Part shown: one piece after another, positions 53,002-60,868 of the stretch
Layout: each line of letters begins with the position of its first letter
Numbering within the stretch: position 1 is the stretch's first letter
Assembly (NCBI GenBank): GCA_038240015.1
Contig: JBBSEF010000009.1
Span: forward strand, 11,201 to 75,200
DNA: 64,000 nucleotides
Source of the DNA: CAHJXF01 sp038240015
GTDB lineage: Bacteria > Pseudomonadota > Gammaproteobacteria > Burkholderiales > Burkholderiaceae_D
Direction: 5' to 3'
Position numbers and translations under genes: made by a program
Notes under the pieces: model-generated
Database searches by the model: none
What the model saw: the letters and a program-made list of their open reading frames with translations, nothing else
Told to the model about the DNA's origin: nothing

Positions 53002-53436
53002 TCATGCTTCCGAGGCCGGGTAATTCAACTCGATCGTGACACCGCTCGGGTCTTCCAGAAACACCTGATGCAAACCCAATGCGGGGACGGTGCGCTCGCG
53101 CGTCGCGACGGCGAGTTCCTTGCAACGACGCCGCATGTCGGCAAGGCCGGTCGCGGCGAAGGCAATGTGATCGACCGTGCCGGTACCCGACAGCGATGCC
53201 GCATCCTCGTCGCCCAGATAGGCCTCGAGACCCGCGGGATCGTTCGGGTCGATGCCGATGATATGCACGACGCCGTTCGAACCCGCGACCGGCGCACCTG
53301 CGTAGATCCAGAGGCCGGGAAAATCGAAAGGCGGGCGCGGACCGACCTCGAAGCCGAGCACGGTCGTATAGAAATGCCGCGATGCTTCGAGATCAACAGT
53401 GCGGATCGAATAGTGGTCGAGGCGCTCTACGGGCAT
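53002..53436 (-). CDS. VOC (glyoxalase/dioxygenase) family protein
   Basis: A 144-residue vicinal-oxygen-chelate protein with two beta-alpha-beta modules. Likely metal ligands are His in LDHYSIRTVD, His in VVHIIGID, His in VDHIAFAATG and Glu in VTIELNYPA. Such proteins are dioxygenases, isomerases or glyoxalases; next to an aromatic monooxygenase a ring-cleavage or isomerase role is plausible but not shown. The start at 53436 is preceded by GGAGC; an ATG at 53451 also exists. Confidence 0.85.
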   Translation of the reverse strand: MPVERLDHYSIRTVDLEASRHFYTTVLGFEVGPRPPFDFPGLWIYAGAPVAGSNGVVHIIGIDPNDPAGLEAYLGDEDAASLSGTGTVDHIAFAATGLADMRRRCKELAVATRERTVPALGLHQVFLEDPSGVTIELNYPASEA

Positions 53437-53540
53437 GGCTGCTCCTTGCATCTTTTGACGCTCGGTGCGGGTAACGCCGTTCACGACCAGACCCGCACTT
53501 TGCCCTGCAAAGCGCCACGAGCGATCGCGGCGCCGATTCG

Positions 53541-54116
53541 TCAGGCCGCCAATTTGCCGGACGCCTTCCCCACATGCGTTGCGATCGCGTCCATGAGCGC
53601 CGGCGACAAACAATCGTAGGGCTCGAGCTTGAGTTCCTTCAGCCGACTGCGCACGTCGCCCATGCGCGACGGATCGAATCCCTGCTCGACGATCGACGAC
53701 ACGAACGCCGCGAAGGTCGGCGCGGACCAACCCGATTCGGATGACAATTCGGTGTGGATGAAGTCGAGTCCGTAGAACGGATGGTTCTTGTTCTCGATGC
53801 GACCGAACATGTGAACGCCGCATTCCTTGCATGCGTGGCGCTGGATGGTTGCGCTGGGATCGACCACCTGGAGCTTGTCGGCGTTTTCGGTCACGGTCAC
53901 CGAATCACGCGAGACTACGGCGACCACCGAAAACAGCGCGCCTTCGGGCTTCCAGCACTTCGAACATCCGCACGCGTGATTGTGAGCGGACTGCGCTTTG
54001 ATGGTCACCTTGACCGGCTTGTTCTGGCATTTGCACGTCAGCGTGCCTCCTGCGAAATTCGATGCGCCTGCCTTGATGCCGTTGTCGACCGAGGGATGAA
54101 TCGAAATTGCGCTCAT
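53541..54116 (-). CDS. gfa: Glutathione-dependent formaldehyde-activating enzyme
   Basis: A 191-residue Gfa protein, which in methylotrophs promotes formation of S-hydroxymethylglutathione from formaldehyde and glutathione. Zinc-binding Cys motifs are GGTLTCKCQN, CGCSKCWKPEG and HACKECGVHMFGR. A strong AAGGAG site precedes the ATG. It lies near the xox region, which makes formaldehyde from methanol, but it is upstream of the catabolic genes and could serve either. No matching glutathione-linked dehydrogenase is in the window. Confidence 0.93.
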   Translation of the reverse strand: MSAISIHPSVDNGIKAGASNFAGGTLTCKCQNKPVKVTIKAQSAHNHACGCSKCWKPEGALFSVVAVVSRDSVTVTENADKLQVVDPSATIQRHACKECGVHMFGRIENKNHPFYGLDFIHTELSSESGWSAPTFAAFVSSIVEQGFDPSRMGDVRSRLKELKLEPYDCLSPALMDAIATHVGKASGKLAA

Positions 54117-54347
54117 GCGTTGTCTCCTTGAATTGAACCGATCGGTAAGCCTGCCGATGGTGTTGCCACGAAGGAGTGTAGAGGCGCTCCTTCCGAAAAA
54201 CTACCGCTCATTGCAACGCCACCCCAAGGAAACTTGCCGATGGGGATATCGACGATGTAGGTTCACTGACGATCTCGATGACCGAGACGCCGCCGAATAA
54301 CAGCACGCAACATGGCCCGGCACCTTCAGGCGAGGCGGTGTCTTCCG

Positions 54348-55157
54348 TCACTTGCCCGACCGAGTCGGGGTCGTCGAACGATTGATCGCCTGGTCCATTC
54401 TTTTTGCCGAATCGAGTCCGGACGTATTGGTGAACACGGTGCGGTCGAGATCAGCTTCTGAAAAGTCTGCCTCTGCAACGTTCGCATCGCTCAGGTCAGC
54501 GCCCGAAAGATTCGTTCGGTAGAGATTAGCGCCCGACAGGTTGGCGCGCTTCAGGTCGGCGAACGACAGCAGCGCGCGATTGAGATTGGCTCCCGACAGA
54601 TCGGCCGCGGAAAGGTCCGCACCGGTGAGGTCGGTGCGCTGTTGGCCCATGCCCTGATTCTTGATCTCGACGCCGAGATGGGCGCCGCGCAAGCGGGCGC
54701 CACGCAGGTTGGTGGCCGGCAGATCGGCGATGATGCGGGCGCCGGACAGGTCGGCGCCCGCAAATACCGGACGGGTCTTGACCTCGCCTCCCAGAATGAC
54801 GACGCCGAGCAGTTGCGCACCGACCATGCGCGCGCCTGTGAAGTCGGCGCCCATCAGCCACGCGCCGTTGAGGTTCGCGCCGCTCAGGTCAGCGCCGGCA
54901 AAATTGGCCTCGACCAGGCGCGACGCAAACAGATTCGTGCCGACCATCTTCGCGCGCTTGAAATCGACCCGCGTGAAATCGAGGTCGGAAAGATCCTTCC
55001 CCGACAGATCGGCGGGTTGGTTCGGCCTGGCGGCAGCCAGCAACGCGCGGACCTGATCGACCGTCAGATCGGCCGCGAATGCCAGTGATGCGCATGCGAA
55101 TTCCGCGAGCAAAGTGAGCAACGCCAGGCCGCGAATCGAATAAGCAATATGTCTCAT
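54348..55157 (-). CDS. Exported pentapeptide-repeat protein
   Basis: A 269-residue protein with a signal peptide (GLALLTLLAEFACASLAFA) followed by about thirty A(D/N)LXX repeats: ADLSGKDLSDLDFTRVDF, FAGADLSGANLNGAWLMG, DLTGADLSAADLSGANLN. These fold as a right-handed quadrilateral beta-helix. The function is unknown; in this position it belongs to the periplasmic relay set. A non-repeat stretch (GGEVKTRPVFA and GVEIKNQGMGQQR) breaks the helix. It overlaps the MBL-fold gene by ATGA. Confidence 0.88.
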   Translation of the reverse strand: MRHIAYSIRGLALLTLLAEFACASLAFAADLTVDQVRALLAAARPNQPADLSGKDLSDLDFTRVDFKRAKMVGTNLFASRLVEANFAGADLSGANLNGAWLMGADFTGARMVGAQLLGVVILGGEVKTRPVFAGADLSGARIIADLPATNLRGARLRGAHLGVEIKNQGMGQQRTDLTGADLSAADLSGANLNRALLSFADLKRANLSGANLYRTNLSGADLSDANVAEADFSEADLDRTVFTNTSGLDSAKRMDQAINRSTTPTRSGK

Positions 55158-56116
55158 GGCTTTGTCTCCTGGCGTCGAAGATCGTCCTTCTCGAGTTTCA
55201 GATACTGGTGCTGCACGTTCTCTGCATGCATCGTTTCGTACAGGCTCCAAGAGCGGAACTCCGGAAGATCGGCCGCGGCCACGACCTTCGAGAGGCCCAA
55301 ACCCTGTCGGTAAAGTGTCTCGACCTTGGCCTTCAATGCGAGCAGATAAGCCATTGTCTGACGCGCCTGTTCGCGGGTCGCGATCGGTCCGTGTCCGGGC
55401 ACGATGATGCGCGCGGGAATACGATCGAGCTGTTCGAGAGCAGCGATCCAACCATCGAGGTCGCCGTCGCGCACTCGCGGAATGCGATCGATCGAGATCA
55501 ATCCACCCGCGAACAGCACGCCGCTCGCGCGATCGAAAACCGCGAGATCGCCGGGTGCACTCGCCCAGCCGAAATACAGCAGGTCGATGGTGCGGCCTCC
55601 GATCGTCATCGATGTGCCCTCGTCGATCAGGCGGTCGGGGACGATTACCCGGCTGCCCGCCATCTCCTCTTCGCCGAGCGTCGCTCGCAATCGCTTGAGG
55701 CAGGTTTCACAACGCTGGGCGATCAACTCAGCCGCCTTTCGATGGGCGAGGATGGGAACGCCGCTGTCTTGGAAAGCCGCCGCGCCGAAATGGAATTCCT
55801 GGATCGGTGTCGTGAGCACGACCAGTTGCACGGGCAAAGGTGTGGTGCGTCCGATCGTCGCCCGCATCTCCTGCCCATGGCGAAAAGAAACACCGGTGTC
55901 GACTACCAGCACACCGCTGTCGCCGACCAGGAATTGCGCGTTGCCGACCACACCGCGGTTCTGCGGGGTAACATCACCGATGTCTCCGATCAACACATAG
56001 ACGCCGGGAGCGATGGCGACCGGGCTCTGCGCTGCAAACGCGGCCGGCACTATGCAATACAGGATGGTCGAGAGCCAGGCTCGGCAAAACCCGATCGAGT
56101 GCGACGACGTCCTCAT
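55154..56116 (-). CDS. Quinoprotein relay MBL-fold protein 1 (metal site degenerate)
   Basis: A 320-residue exported MBL-fold protein of the kind annotated as quinoprotein relay zinc metallohydrolase 1. A signal peptide (LSTILYCIVPAAFAA) precedes the lactamase-like domain. The usual HxHxDH is replaced: residues 101-115 read LTTPIQEFHFGAAAF where the partner protein at 57707-58645 has NTHVHPDHVFGNAAF. The later GH(T)D motif is also lost (ASAPGD), although VPGHGP is kept. It is probably a binding or regulatory member instead of an active hydrolase. It overlaps the pentapeptide gene by ATGA. Confidence 0.85.
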   Translation of the reverse strand: MRTSSHSIGFCRAWLSTILYCIVPAAFAAQSPVAIAPGVYVLIGDIGDVTPQNRGVVGNAQFLVGDSGVLVVDTGVSFRHGQEMRATIGRTTPLPVQLVVLTTPIQEFHFGAAAFQDSGVPILAHRKAAELIAQRCETCLKRLRATLGEEEMAGSRVIVPDRLIDEGTSMTIGGRTIDLLYFGWASAPGDLAVFDRASGVLFAGGLISIDRIPRVRDGDLDGWIAALEQLDRIPARIIVPGHGPIATREQARQTMAYLLALKAKVETLYRQGLGLSKVVAAADLPEFRSWSLYETMHAENVQHQYLKLEKDDLRRQETKP

Positions 56117-56197
56117 TGCAGTGATGTGCGTGGACTCTTGCGCATAGTGCCGCGACGCATCTGCACGCCAACCTCGCTACAACGCAGCGAGAACATC

Positions 56198-56803
56198 ATG
56201 CTCAACTTTCTTCGCTGGACGCGAACGACAACAAGTCCCGCCGTCGATCGCCGTGATGCCGCGCGATTCGTGCGCGCGACAAGGCGGCGCACGGCGGAGG
56301 TCGCGGCCCTGCTGTTGCTGGCCTTCTCCTTCGAGTCCTTGGCGCAGACGAAGCAGGCGCCACCGACGATCGCGGTGCTCGAGTTCGATCTGCTCGACGA
56401 CCAGCGCGACACCGTACCCGACACGACGCTCGCGCCTCGCCTCGCAAGCATCCGACAACAACTGGCCGAAGCACTGACGCGCGAAGGTCTCTATGCCGTC
56501 GTCGATAACGCGCGGGCGAACGAGTTGATGCAACGGCTCAAGAGCACGCAGGATCTGCACGCTTGCAACGGATGCGAGCTCGAAATCGGCAAGGCCCTGC
56601 ACACCGACCGCGTGATGGTGGGATGGGTCCAAAAGGTGAGCAACCTCATCCTCAACATCAACATTCGGATCGAGGACACCGCAACCGGACAGGTGGTCGT
56701 GCAAAAGTCGGTCGACCTGCGCGGCAACACCGACGATTCGTGGCGCCGCGGTATCGCTTACCTGGTGCGGGACATGGTCGAGAAGCATCAGGGATCTCGG
56801 TGA
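56198..56803 (+). CDS. Exported DUF2380/DUF3280-like protein
   Basis: A 201-residue exported protein, the only gene of the relay region on the plus strand. After an N-terminal basic stretch and signal peptide (EVAALLLLAFSFESLAQ), the domain starts PTIAVLEFDLLDDQ and continues with VVDNARANELMQRL, CNGCELEIGKALHTDRVMVG, and NINIRIEDTATGQVV. This resembles DUF2380/DUF3280 proteins, related to the CsgG-like ABC-of-unknown-role fold, common beside quinoprotein genes. A CNGC pair could bind metal or form a disulfide. Role unknown. Confidence 0.8.
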   Translation: MLNFLRWTRTTTSPAVDRRDAARFVRATRRRTAEVAALLLLAFSFESLAQTKQAPPTIAVLEFDLLDDQRDTVPDTTLAPRLASIRQQLAEALTREGLYAVVDNARANELMQRLKSTQDLHACNGCELEIGKALHTDRVMVGWVQKVSNLILNINIRIEDTATGQVVVQKSVDLRGNTDDSWRRGIAYLVRDMVEKHQGSR

Positions 56804-56840
56804 GAATCGACGCCGGAGGCGTTCGCGAATCGGAATAACA

Positions 56841-56856
56841 AGCTAGCTAGCTAGCT
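56841..56856. repeat. Four tandem AGCT units between convergent genes
   Basis: AGCT repeated four times, fully self-complementary, overlaps the stop of the SoxYZ-like gene. No terminator T-run follows. Its copy number could vary by slippage. Confidence 0.7.
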
Positions 56857-57707
56857 TTGAGCCGGCCGGGCTTGATGACCAGTCGGTTCTCGAACGACAG
56901 TTCCTTCGAGTCGATCACTTCGGCTTTCAGTTCGCCGGCCCGGTCGGGCACGAAGAAGAACCGGAAGTTGGGGTTCTCGCTGATCGAGAAATCGACGTCG
57001 GCTTCCAGCACCGGCTTGCCCGCGTACGACACGGTGATCTTGCGCACGAAGTACGGCGGCTCGTAGAGGCGAGTGACCTGATCCATCGCCAGCCCCGAAC
57101 TGTTGGGATGGCTGATCATCAATTGCGCCTGCACGGGTTTGCCGATCGCAACCGGCTCCTGCACGCGCATCTTCATGCGCCCCACCGAGGCGAGCGCGGC
57201 GACGGCATCCTTGCCGGCCGGCGCAGAACAGCCGCCGGATGCCTTGATCCAGTGCGTGGCCATGTAGAGCTTGCCGTCGTTCATCTCGGCGATCGCACGC
57301 ATGTGTGTGTACTCCTCCACACGCACACGGGTCTCGATGTCGGCGCGCCCGCTATTGTTCGAAAAATGGAACACCGCAGCGATCGGCGAAGGGTTGTTGT
57401 CGATGATCAGATAGACCTTCTCGACGTAGCGCGTCGGCGACTGAAGCATGGGGGTGTGGATCGCAATCGGAACCGTTGCCGCGTCTTCGGCCCGGACCGG
57501 CGCGTCGAGTGCGATCACCCCGCTCGCATCGGCTTCGATCGGACGCGACTGGAACAGGCTCTGCCGGACGCGCTGCCAGATCGCGCTGTCCCGCGCTTCG
57601 GGATCGGCGGCAAGCGCGGGCCTCAGCAGCGTGTCGCATGCCAGCGCGATCGTGAGCACGAGCCCGCGCACCGTGGATCGGCGTTCAATGCTTGCAAAAT
57701 GGAACAT
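56847..57707 (-). CDS. SoxYZ-like carrier associated with quinoprotein dehydrogenase
   Basis: A 286-residue exported protein in two domains. The first (to about residue 170) is SoxY-like and contains the carrier Cys160 in ASGGCSAPAG, comparable to the GGCGG arm that holds intermediates in sulfur oxidation. The second is SoxZ-like: QLMISHPNSSGL, YEPPYFVRKITVSYAG, DFSISENPNFRFFFVPD. Fusions of this kind are known as quinoprotein-associated SoxYZ-like carriers; what they carry is not established. The start at 57707 overlaps the MBL2 stop (TAATG). Confidence 0.9.
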   Translation of the reverse strand: MFHFASIERRSTVRGLVLTIALACDTLLRPALAADPEARDSAIWQRVRQSLFQSRPIEADASGVIALDAPVRAEDAATVPIAIHTPMLQSPTRYVEKVYLIIDNNPSPIAAVFHFSNNSGRADIETRVRVEEYTHMRAIAEMNDGKLYMATHWIKASGGCSAPAGKDAVAALASVGRMKMRVQEPVAIGKPVQAQLMISHPNSSGLAMDQVTRLYEPPYFVRKITVSYAGKPVLEADVDFSISENPNFRFFFVPDRAGELKAEVIDSKELSFENRLVIKPGRLKAS

Positions 57708-58645
57708 TAGTCCTCCCACTCCAGTTCAGCATAGGCGGCCGTGACGTTGCGTCGATGGTAGCTATCGAACAACCGCCAGTGTTCGCGCTCCGACGTGCCG
57801 ACCGAATCGACCGCCTGCTGCATCGTGCGGCCGGCTTTGATCGCGGCACGCACTTCACGCGCCAGCGCGTCGAGATAGCGTTGTTCGGCATCGAGCGCCT
57901 GCGGCCAAGGCGCATCGACGGCTCCATGTCCGGGCACGATATGCGCTGGCCTCGGCAGGGCGCGCAGTTCTGCGATCGCCACGAGCCACCCGCGCAGGCT
58001 GCCGTCGACCACGGGGATGCGCTCGACGAACAGCAGATCCGAAAGCCACCATGTATCGGTCTTGTCGTCATGCACCGTCAGATCGTTGTCGGTATGACCC
58101 GGGCGCCATGCGCGCAATCGGATCGTCCTGTTTCCCAAATCAAGCGTACTCTCGTTGGCGACCAACACGGTCGCGCCGACGATCGTCGAGCCATCCGCCG
58201 CAGGACCCAGATCGCGTTCGAGCGCGTTGCGGTAGTTGCCGCCGCGCGCGGCCATCGCAGCCGGCAGTCGGGCATGGCCCACGAACTGCGGGGCGTCGGC
58301 CACGAACGCTGCGTTGCCGAACACATGATCCGGGTGAACATGGGTGTTGATCACGTAGCACACAGGCAGCGTCGTCACGCGTCGAACCGCCGCGCGCAGC
58401 GCACGGCCGATCGCGGCGGTCGCGCCGGTATCGATCACCGCGACGCACTTCGTGCCGACAATGAACCCGATGTTGGCGATGTCGCCACGATTGGCCTCCG
58501 ATGGATCTTCCTGCAGTCCTCGATGCACATACACCCCCTCGGCGATCCTTTCGACAGCGAGCGGCTTTTCATCGTCGGCGCATGCGGGGGGACAGCACGC
58601 CCACCAAGCGCAGCCAAGAAGCGCGGCACATTGCGCGCGCGTCAT
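57707..58645 (-). CDS. Quinoprotein relay zinc metallohydrolase 2
   Basis: A 312-residue exported MBL-fold hydrolase. The N-terminus (AALLGCAWWACCPPACA) is a signal or lipoprotein-like leader rich in Cys. The metal site is complete: INTHVHPDHVFGN (residues 100-111), RPGHTDNDL and VPGHGAVD. It belongs to the SoxH-like group found with PQQ dehydrogenases. With the SoxYZ-like carrier it could release a group bound to the carrier Cys. I use the ATG at 58645 (MTRAQCAALLG); the upstream small gene ends 26 bases before. Confidence 0.9.
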   Translation of the reverse strand: MTRAQCAALLGCAWWACCPPACADDEKPLAVERIAEGVYVHRGLQEDPSEANRGDIANIGFIVGTKCVAVIDTGATAAIGRALRAAVRRVTTLPVCYVINTHVHPDHVFGNAAFVADAPQFVGHARLPAAMAARGGNYRNALERDLGPAADGSTIVGATVLVANESTLDLGNRTIRLRAWRPGHTDNDLTVHDDKTDTWWLSDLLFVERIPVVDGSLRGWLVAIAELRALPRPAHIVPGHGAVDAPWPQALDAEQRYLDALAREVRAAIKAGRTMQQAVDSVGTSEREHWRLFDSYHRRNVTAAYAELEWED

Positions 58646-58671
58646 CAGGTGCTCATCGAATCGACTCGTGA

Positions 58672-59034
58672 TTACTGGATGAAGCAACTCTTCTTCGCGC
58701 GCGACTGCACCTCTCTGAAACGGTCCGCCATCTTCTTGGCCGGCGTGTAGGCGCGCACCGTCTCGCCCCGTTCGCCGCCGATGGTGTACGCATAGGCCGC
58801 AGTGGACGATTCGACAAACTCCTCGTACGACATCTGCCTGGCGATCGCATCGACCACGCACGAGCATTTGTAAATCATCTCCTGCGACTGACCGGGGTTG
58901 TCGCGCATGCAGGTGTGCACGTATTCGACCCGGTCCACCGTAGGGTAGTCAAACGCCAGTGCGATGGACGGAAGCGCGGCCGCAAGCGCGGCGAGCGACA
59001 CGATCAGAACGCGCGACAGGACTGTCTTCATCAT
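58672..59034 (-). CDS. Small exported Cys-containing protein of the xox region
   Basis: A 120-residue exported protein, signal peptide LIVSLAALAAALPSIALA, then a helical domain with Cys residues in VHTCMRDNPG, YKCSCVVDA and KSCFIQ. I do not recognise the family, but the pattern and position fit small proteins next to quinoprotein genes. The four Cys residues probably form disulfides. It lies 27 bases after the next gene upstream (59062) and belongs to the same transcript. Confidence 0.75.
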   Translation of the reverse strand: MMKTVLSRVLIVSLAALAAALPSIALAFDYPTVDRVEYVHTCMRDNPGQSQEMIYKCSCVVDAIARQMSYEEFVESSTAAYAYTIGGERGETVRAYTPAKKMADRFREVQSRAKKSCFIQ

Positions 59035-59061
59035 GGACCTCGGTGGATCTATAACACCAAC

Positions 59062-59766
59062 TCACTTTCCCAACTTCTCGAACGACAACACTTCTTCGAG
59101 CAGGAGCGCGCCTTCTTTGCCCGCAGAACCGCCGCTGGCAGCAGCGTCGGCTTCCACGCGCGAGCGCAACTGCACAACGCCCCCGGGCACATGATCGGAA
59201 ACGGTGAAGGCATACGACTTGTTCGCGAACGGCCCGAGTTTCGCCGTCATCGGATCATCGGCGAACGGCCGGATCACGACTTCGTTCGCGACGACCTGTT
59301 TGCCGTTGACGGCCACCGACAGCGGACGGACCTTGGCGTTCTCGGCCAGCGCGAGACGAATGCGCCTTCGAAAGTAGTTCTCCGAGCCGCCGAGCCGTCG
59401 ATGCATCTCGCGCACGTCCTGTTCGAGGAAATAGAGGATCACGGGATTGGCCTTGGCGTCTTCGACAGCCGGCAGCGTGACCTTGTGCTCACCGGTAAGG
59501 TACGCGACCTCGACCGTTCTGGCATCGCGTCCCTTCGGTTTGACCGTGAGCATCACCGCGTCGTCGAAGTTCTTCTCGAGCGTGCCGGTCTTCCTGAACT
59601 GATAACGCACCACTGCGGGCGCGGCGATGCTGTGCAGATGATCGTCGACAAAAACCTTCTGTTCGGCTTCCGATATCGCGCTCTCGACCGCGTGCAACGC
59701 GGGCGCGCACATCGCGCCAGCGACGAATGCGAACATCGCGAGCGAATGTCCCGGTTTCACCATCAC
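59062..59766 (-). CDS. Exported hypothetical protein of the xox region
   Basis: A 234-residue periplasmic protein, signal peptide LAMFAFVAGAMCAPALHA. The mature part includes VVRYQFRKTGTLEKNF, DDAVMLTVKPKGRDARTVEVA and YFLEQDVREMHRRLGGSE with a beta-rich C-terminal half. No family is recognised. It is 25 bases downstream of the protease gene in the same direction, and may be an accessory of the methanol oxidation system. Confidence 0.75.
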   Translation of the reverse strand: MMVKPGHSLAMFAFVAGAMCAPALHAVESAISEAEQKVFVDDHLHSIAAPAVVRYQFRKTGTLEKNFDDAVMLTVKPKGRDARTVEVAYLTGEHKVTLPAVEDAKANPVILYFLEQDVREMHRRLGGSENYFRRRIRLALAENAKVRPLSVAVNGKQVVANEVVIRPFADDPMTAKLGPFANKSYAFTVSDHVPGGVVQLRSRVEADAAASGGSAGKEGALLLEEVLSFEKLGK

Positions 59767-59791
59767 GGCTCCATCCGTTTCGTTGGGATGA

Positions 59792-60868
59792 TCATCGGGA
59801 CAGCGGCCTGACGCTCACTGCCAACTGGTCTGCAAGCTTCGCGTCGAGTCCCCTGAGCACCCGCGTGACGTCGCGCGCATCGGCGAACGCGCCCAGCTTC
59901 ACATAAGCCTTCCCGAGATTGAGCCACGCCTGTGTGTATTGCGGATTGAGCGCGACCGCATTGCGGTACGCATCGACCGCGCGCTCGACGCGATCAAGCA
60001 TCACGTAGCTGTTGCCGCGAAACAACCACGGTTCCGGATTACCCTGGTCGTCCCTGGTCCATCGGTCGGTGAGTGTCAGCAGATCGATCCAGCGTCCGTC
60101 CACCTCGAGCGACGCGGCCTGCATGAAGAAGGGAAGCGACGCGACCGGTTGCGCCCAGAACGGTGGAGGTCCGTTCAACGGCGCCACCGCGACATAACCC
60201 TCTGGATCGTCGATGCGATCGGCGATCCATTCGACCGGAGCGGCGAAGTAATAGCCATCAGCTCCGCGCAATCGGAAAGTGAGAATACCAGCCAGTTTTC
60301 CTTCGGCGTCGAACAAGGCGCCGCCGCTGGCTCCCGACGTGAACGCGGTGCTGGTCTGGATCACCTTGCTGCCATTCAGGTCGTGCAGCGCACTGACGGT
60401 TCCTGCGTGCATCTGCAATCCCGCGCCGCCGGAGTATCCGGCCGCAGCGACTTCCTGCTCGAGTTGCAGGTCGCGGGCGCGCGTCAGCGGAACCGTCGGG
60501 ACGCCCTCGAGGCCAGGCACTTGAAGCAGGCACAGATCGAGGTAGAGATCGGCACGCTCGAACGCAGCCCGCCATCGTGCGCCACCACGAACCAGCATCA
60601 CGATCTCGGCGTCGCGCGTGACATGGCAGTTGGTGACGAACTTCCCCGGTGCGACGCTGACCGCCGTTCCAAGCGAGTACCCGCCGCTTGCCTTGATCGC
60701 TTCGACCTTGAGCACACTGCCGGCAAGCGCCATGGTGCGAATGCGATCCAGCTCGGTCGCAGTCGCGGACAGGCTGCAGGCCACGAGCGCCAGCCCCAGG
60801 GACCCGTGCGGACCGTGGCCTGCGACGAGACGGGCAATCGCCTCAAGGAAGCGGCGCACCGCGTTCAT
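59792..60868 (-). CDS. Exported trypsin-like serine protease with TPR
   Basis: A 358-residue protein, signal-like N-terminus (GSLGLALVACSLSATA), then an S1-type protease: GTAVSVAPGKFVTNCHVTRD (His), YLDLCLLQV (Asp), and TSTAFTSGASGGALFD (Ser). The C-terminal 90 residues are TPR (LFRGNSYVMLDRVERAVDAY, NPQYTQAWLNLGKAY). It overlaps the xoxJ 3' end by 26 bases; a second ATG at 60886 is possible. Substrate unknown; it could process or monitor periplasmic partners. Confidence 0.85.
   Translation of the reverse strand: MNAVRRFLEAIARLVAGHGPHGSLGLALVACSLSATATELDRIRTMALAGSVLKVEAIKASGGYSLGTAVSVAPGKFVTNCHVTRDAEIVMLVRGGARWRAAFERADLYLDLCLLQVPGLEGVPTVPLTRARDLQLEQEVAAAGYSGGAGLQMHAGTVSALHDLNGSKVIQTSTAFTSGASGGALFDAEGKLAGILTFRLRGADGYYFAAPVEWIADRIDDPEGYVAVAPLNGPPPFWAQPVASLPFFMQAASLEVDGRWIDLLTLTDRWTRDDQGNPEPWLFRGNSYVMLDRVERAVDAYRNAVALNPQYTQAWLNLGKAYVKLGAFADARDVTRVLRGLDAKLADQLAVSVRPLSR

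Noticed and set aside
53466..53480. Third copy of the TetR operator before the VOC gene
   Set aside because: Only one half (GTTACCCG on the minus strand) matches; the second half is missing.
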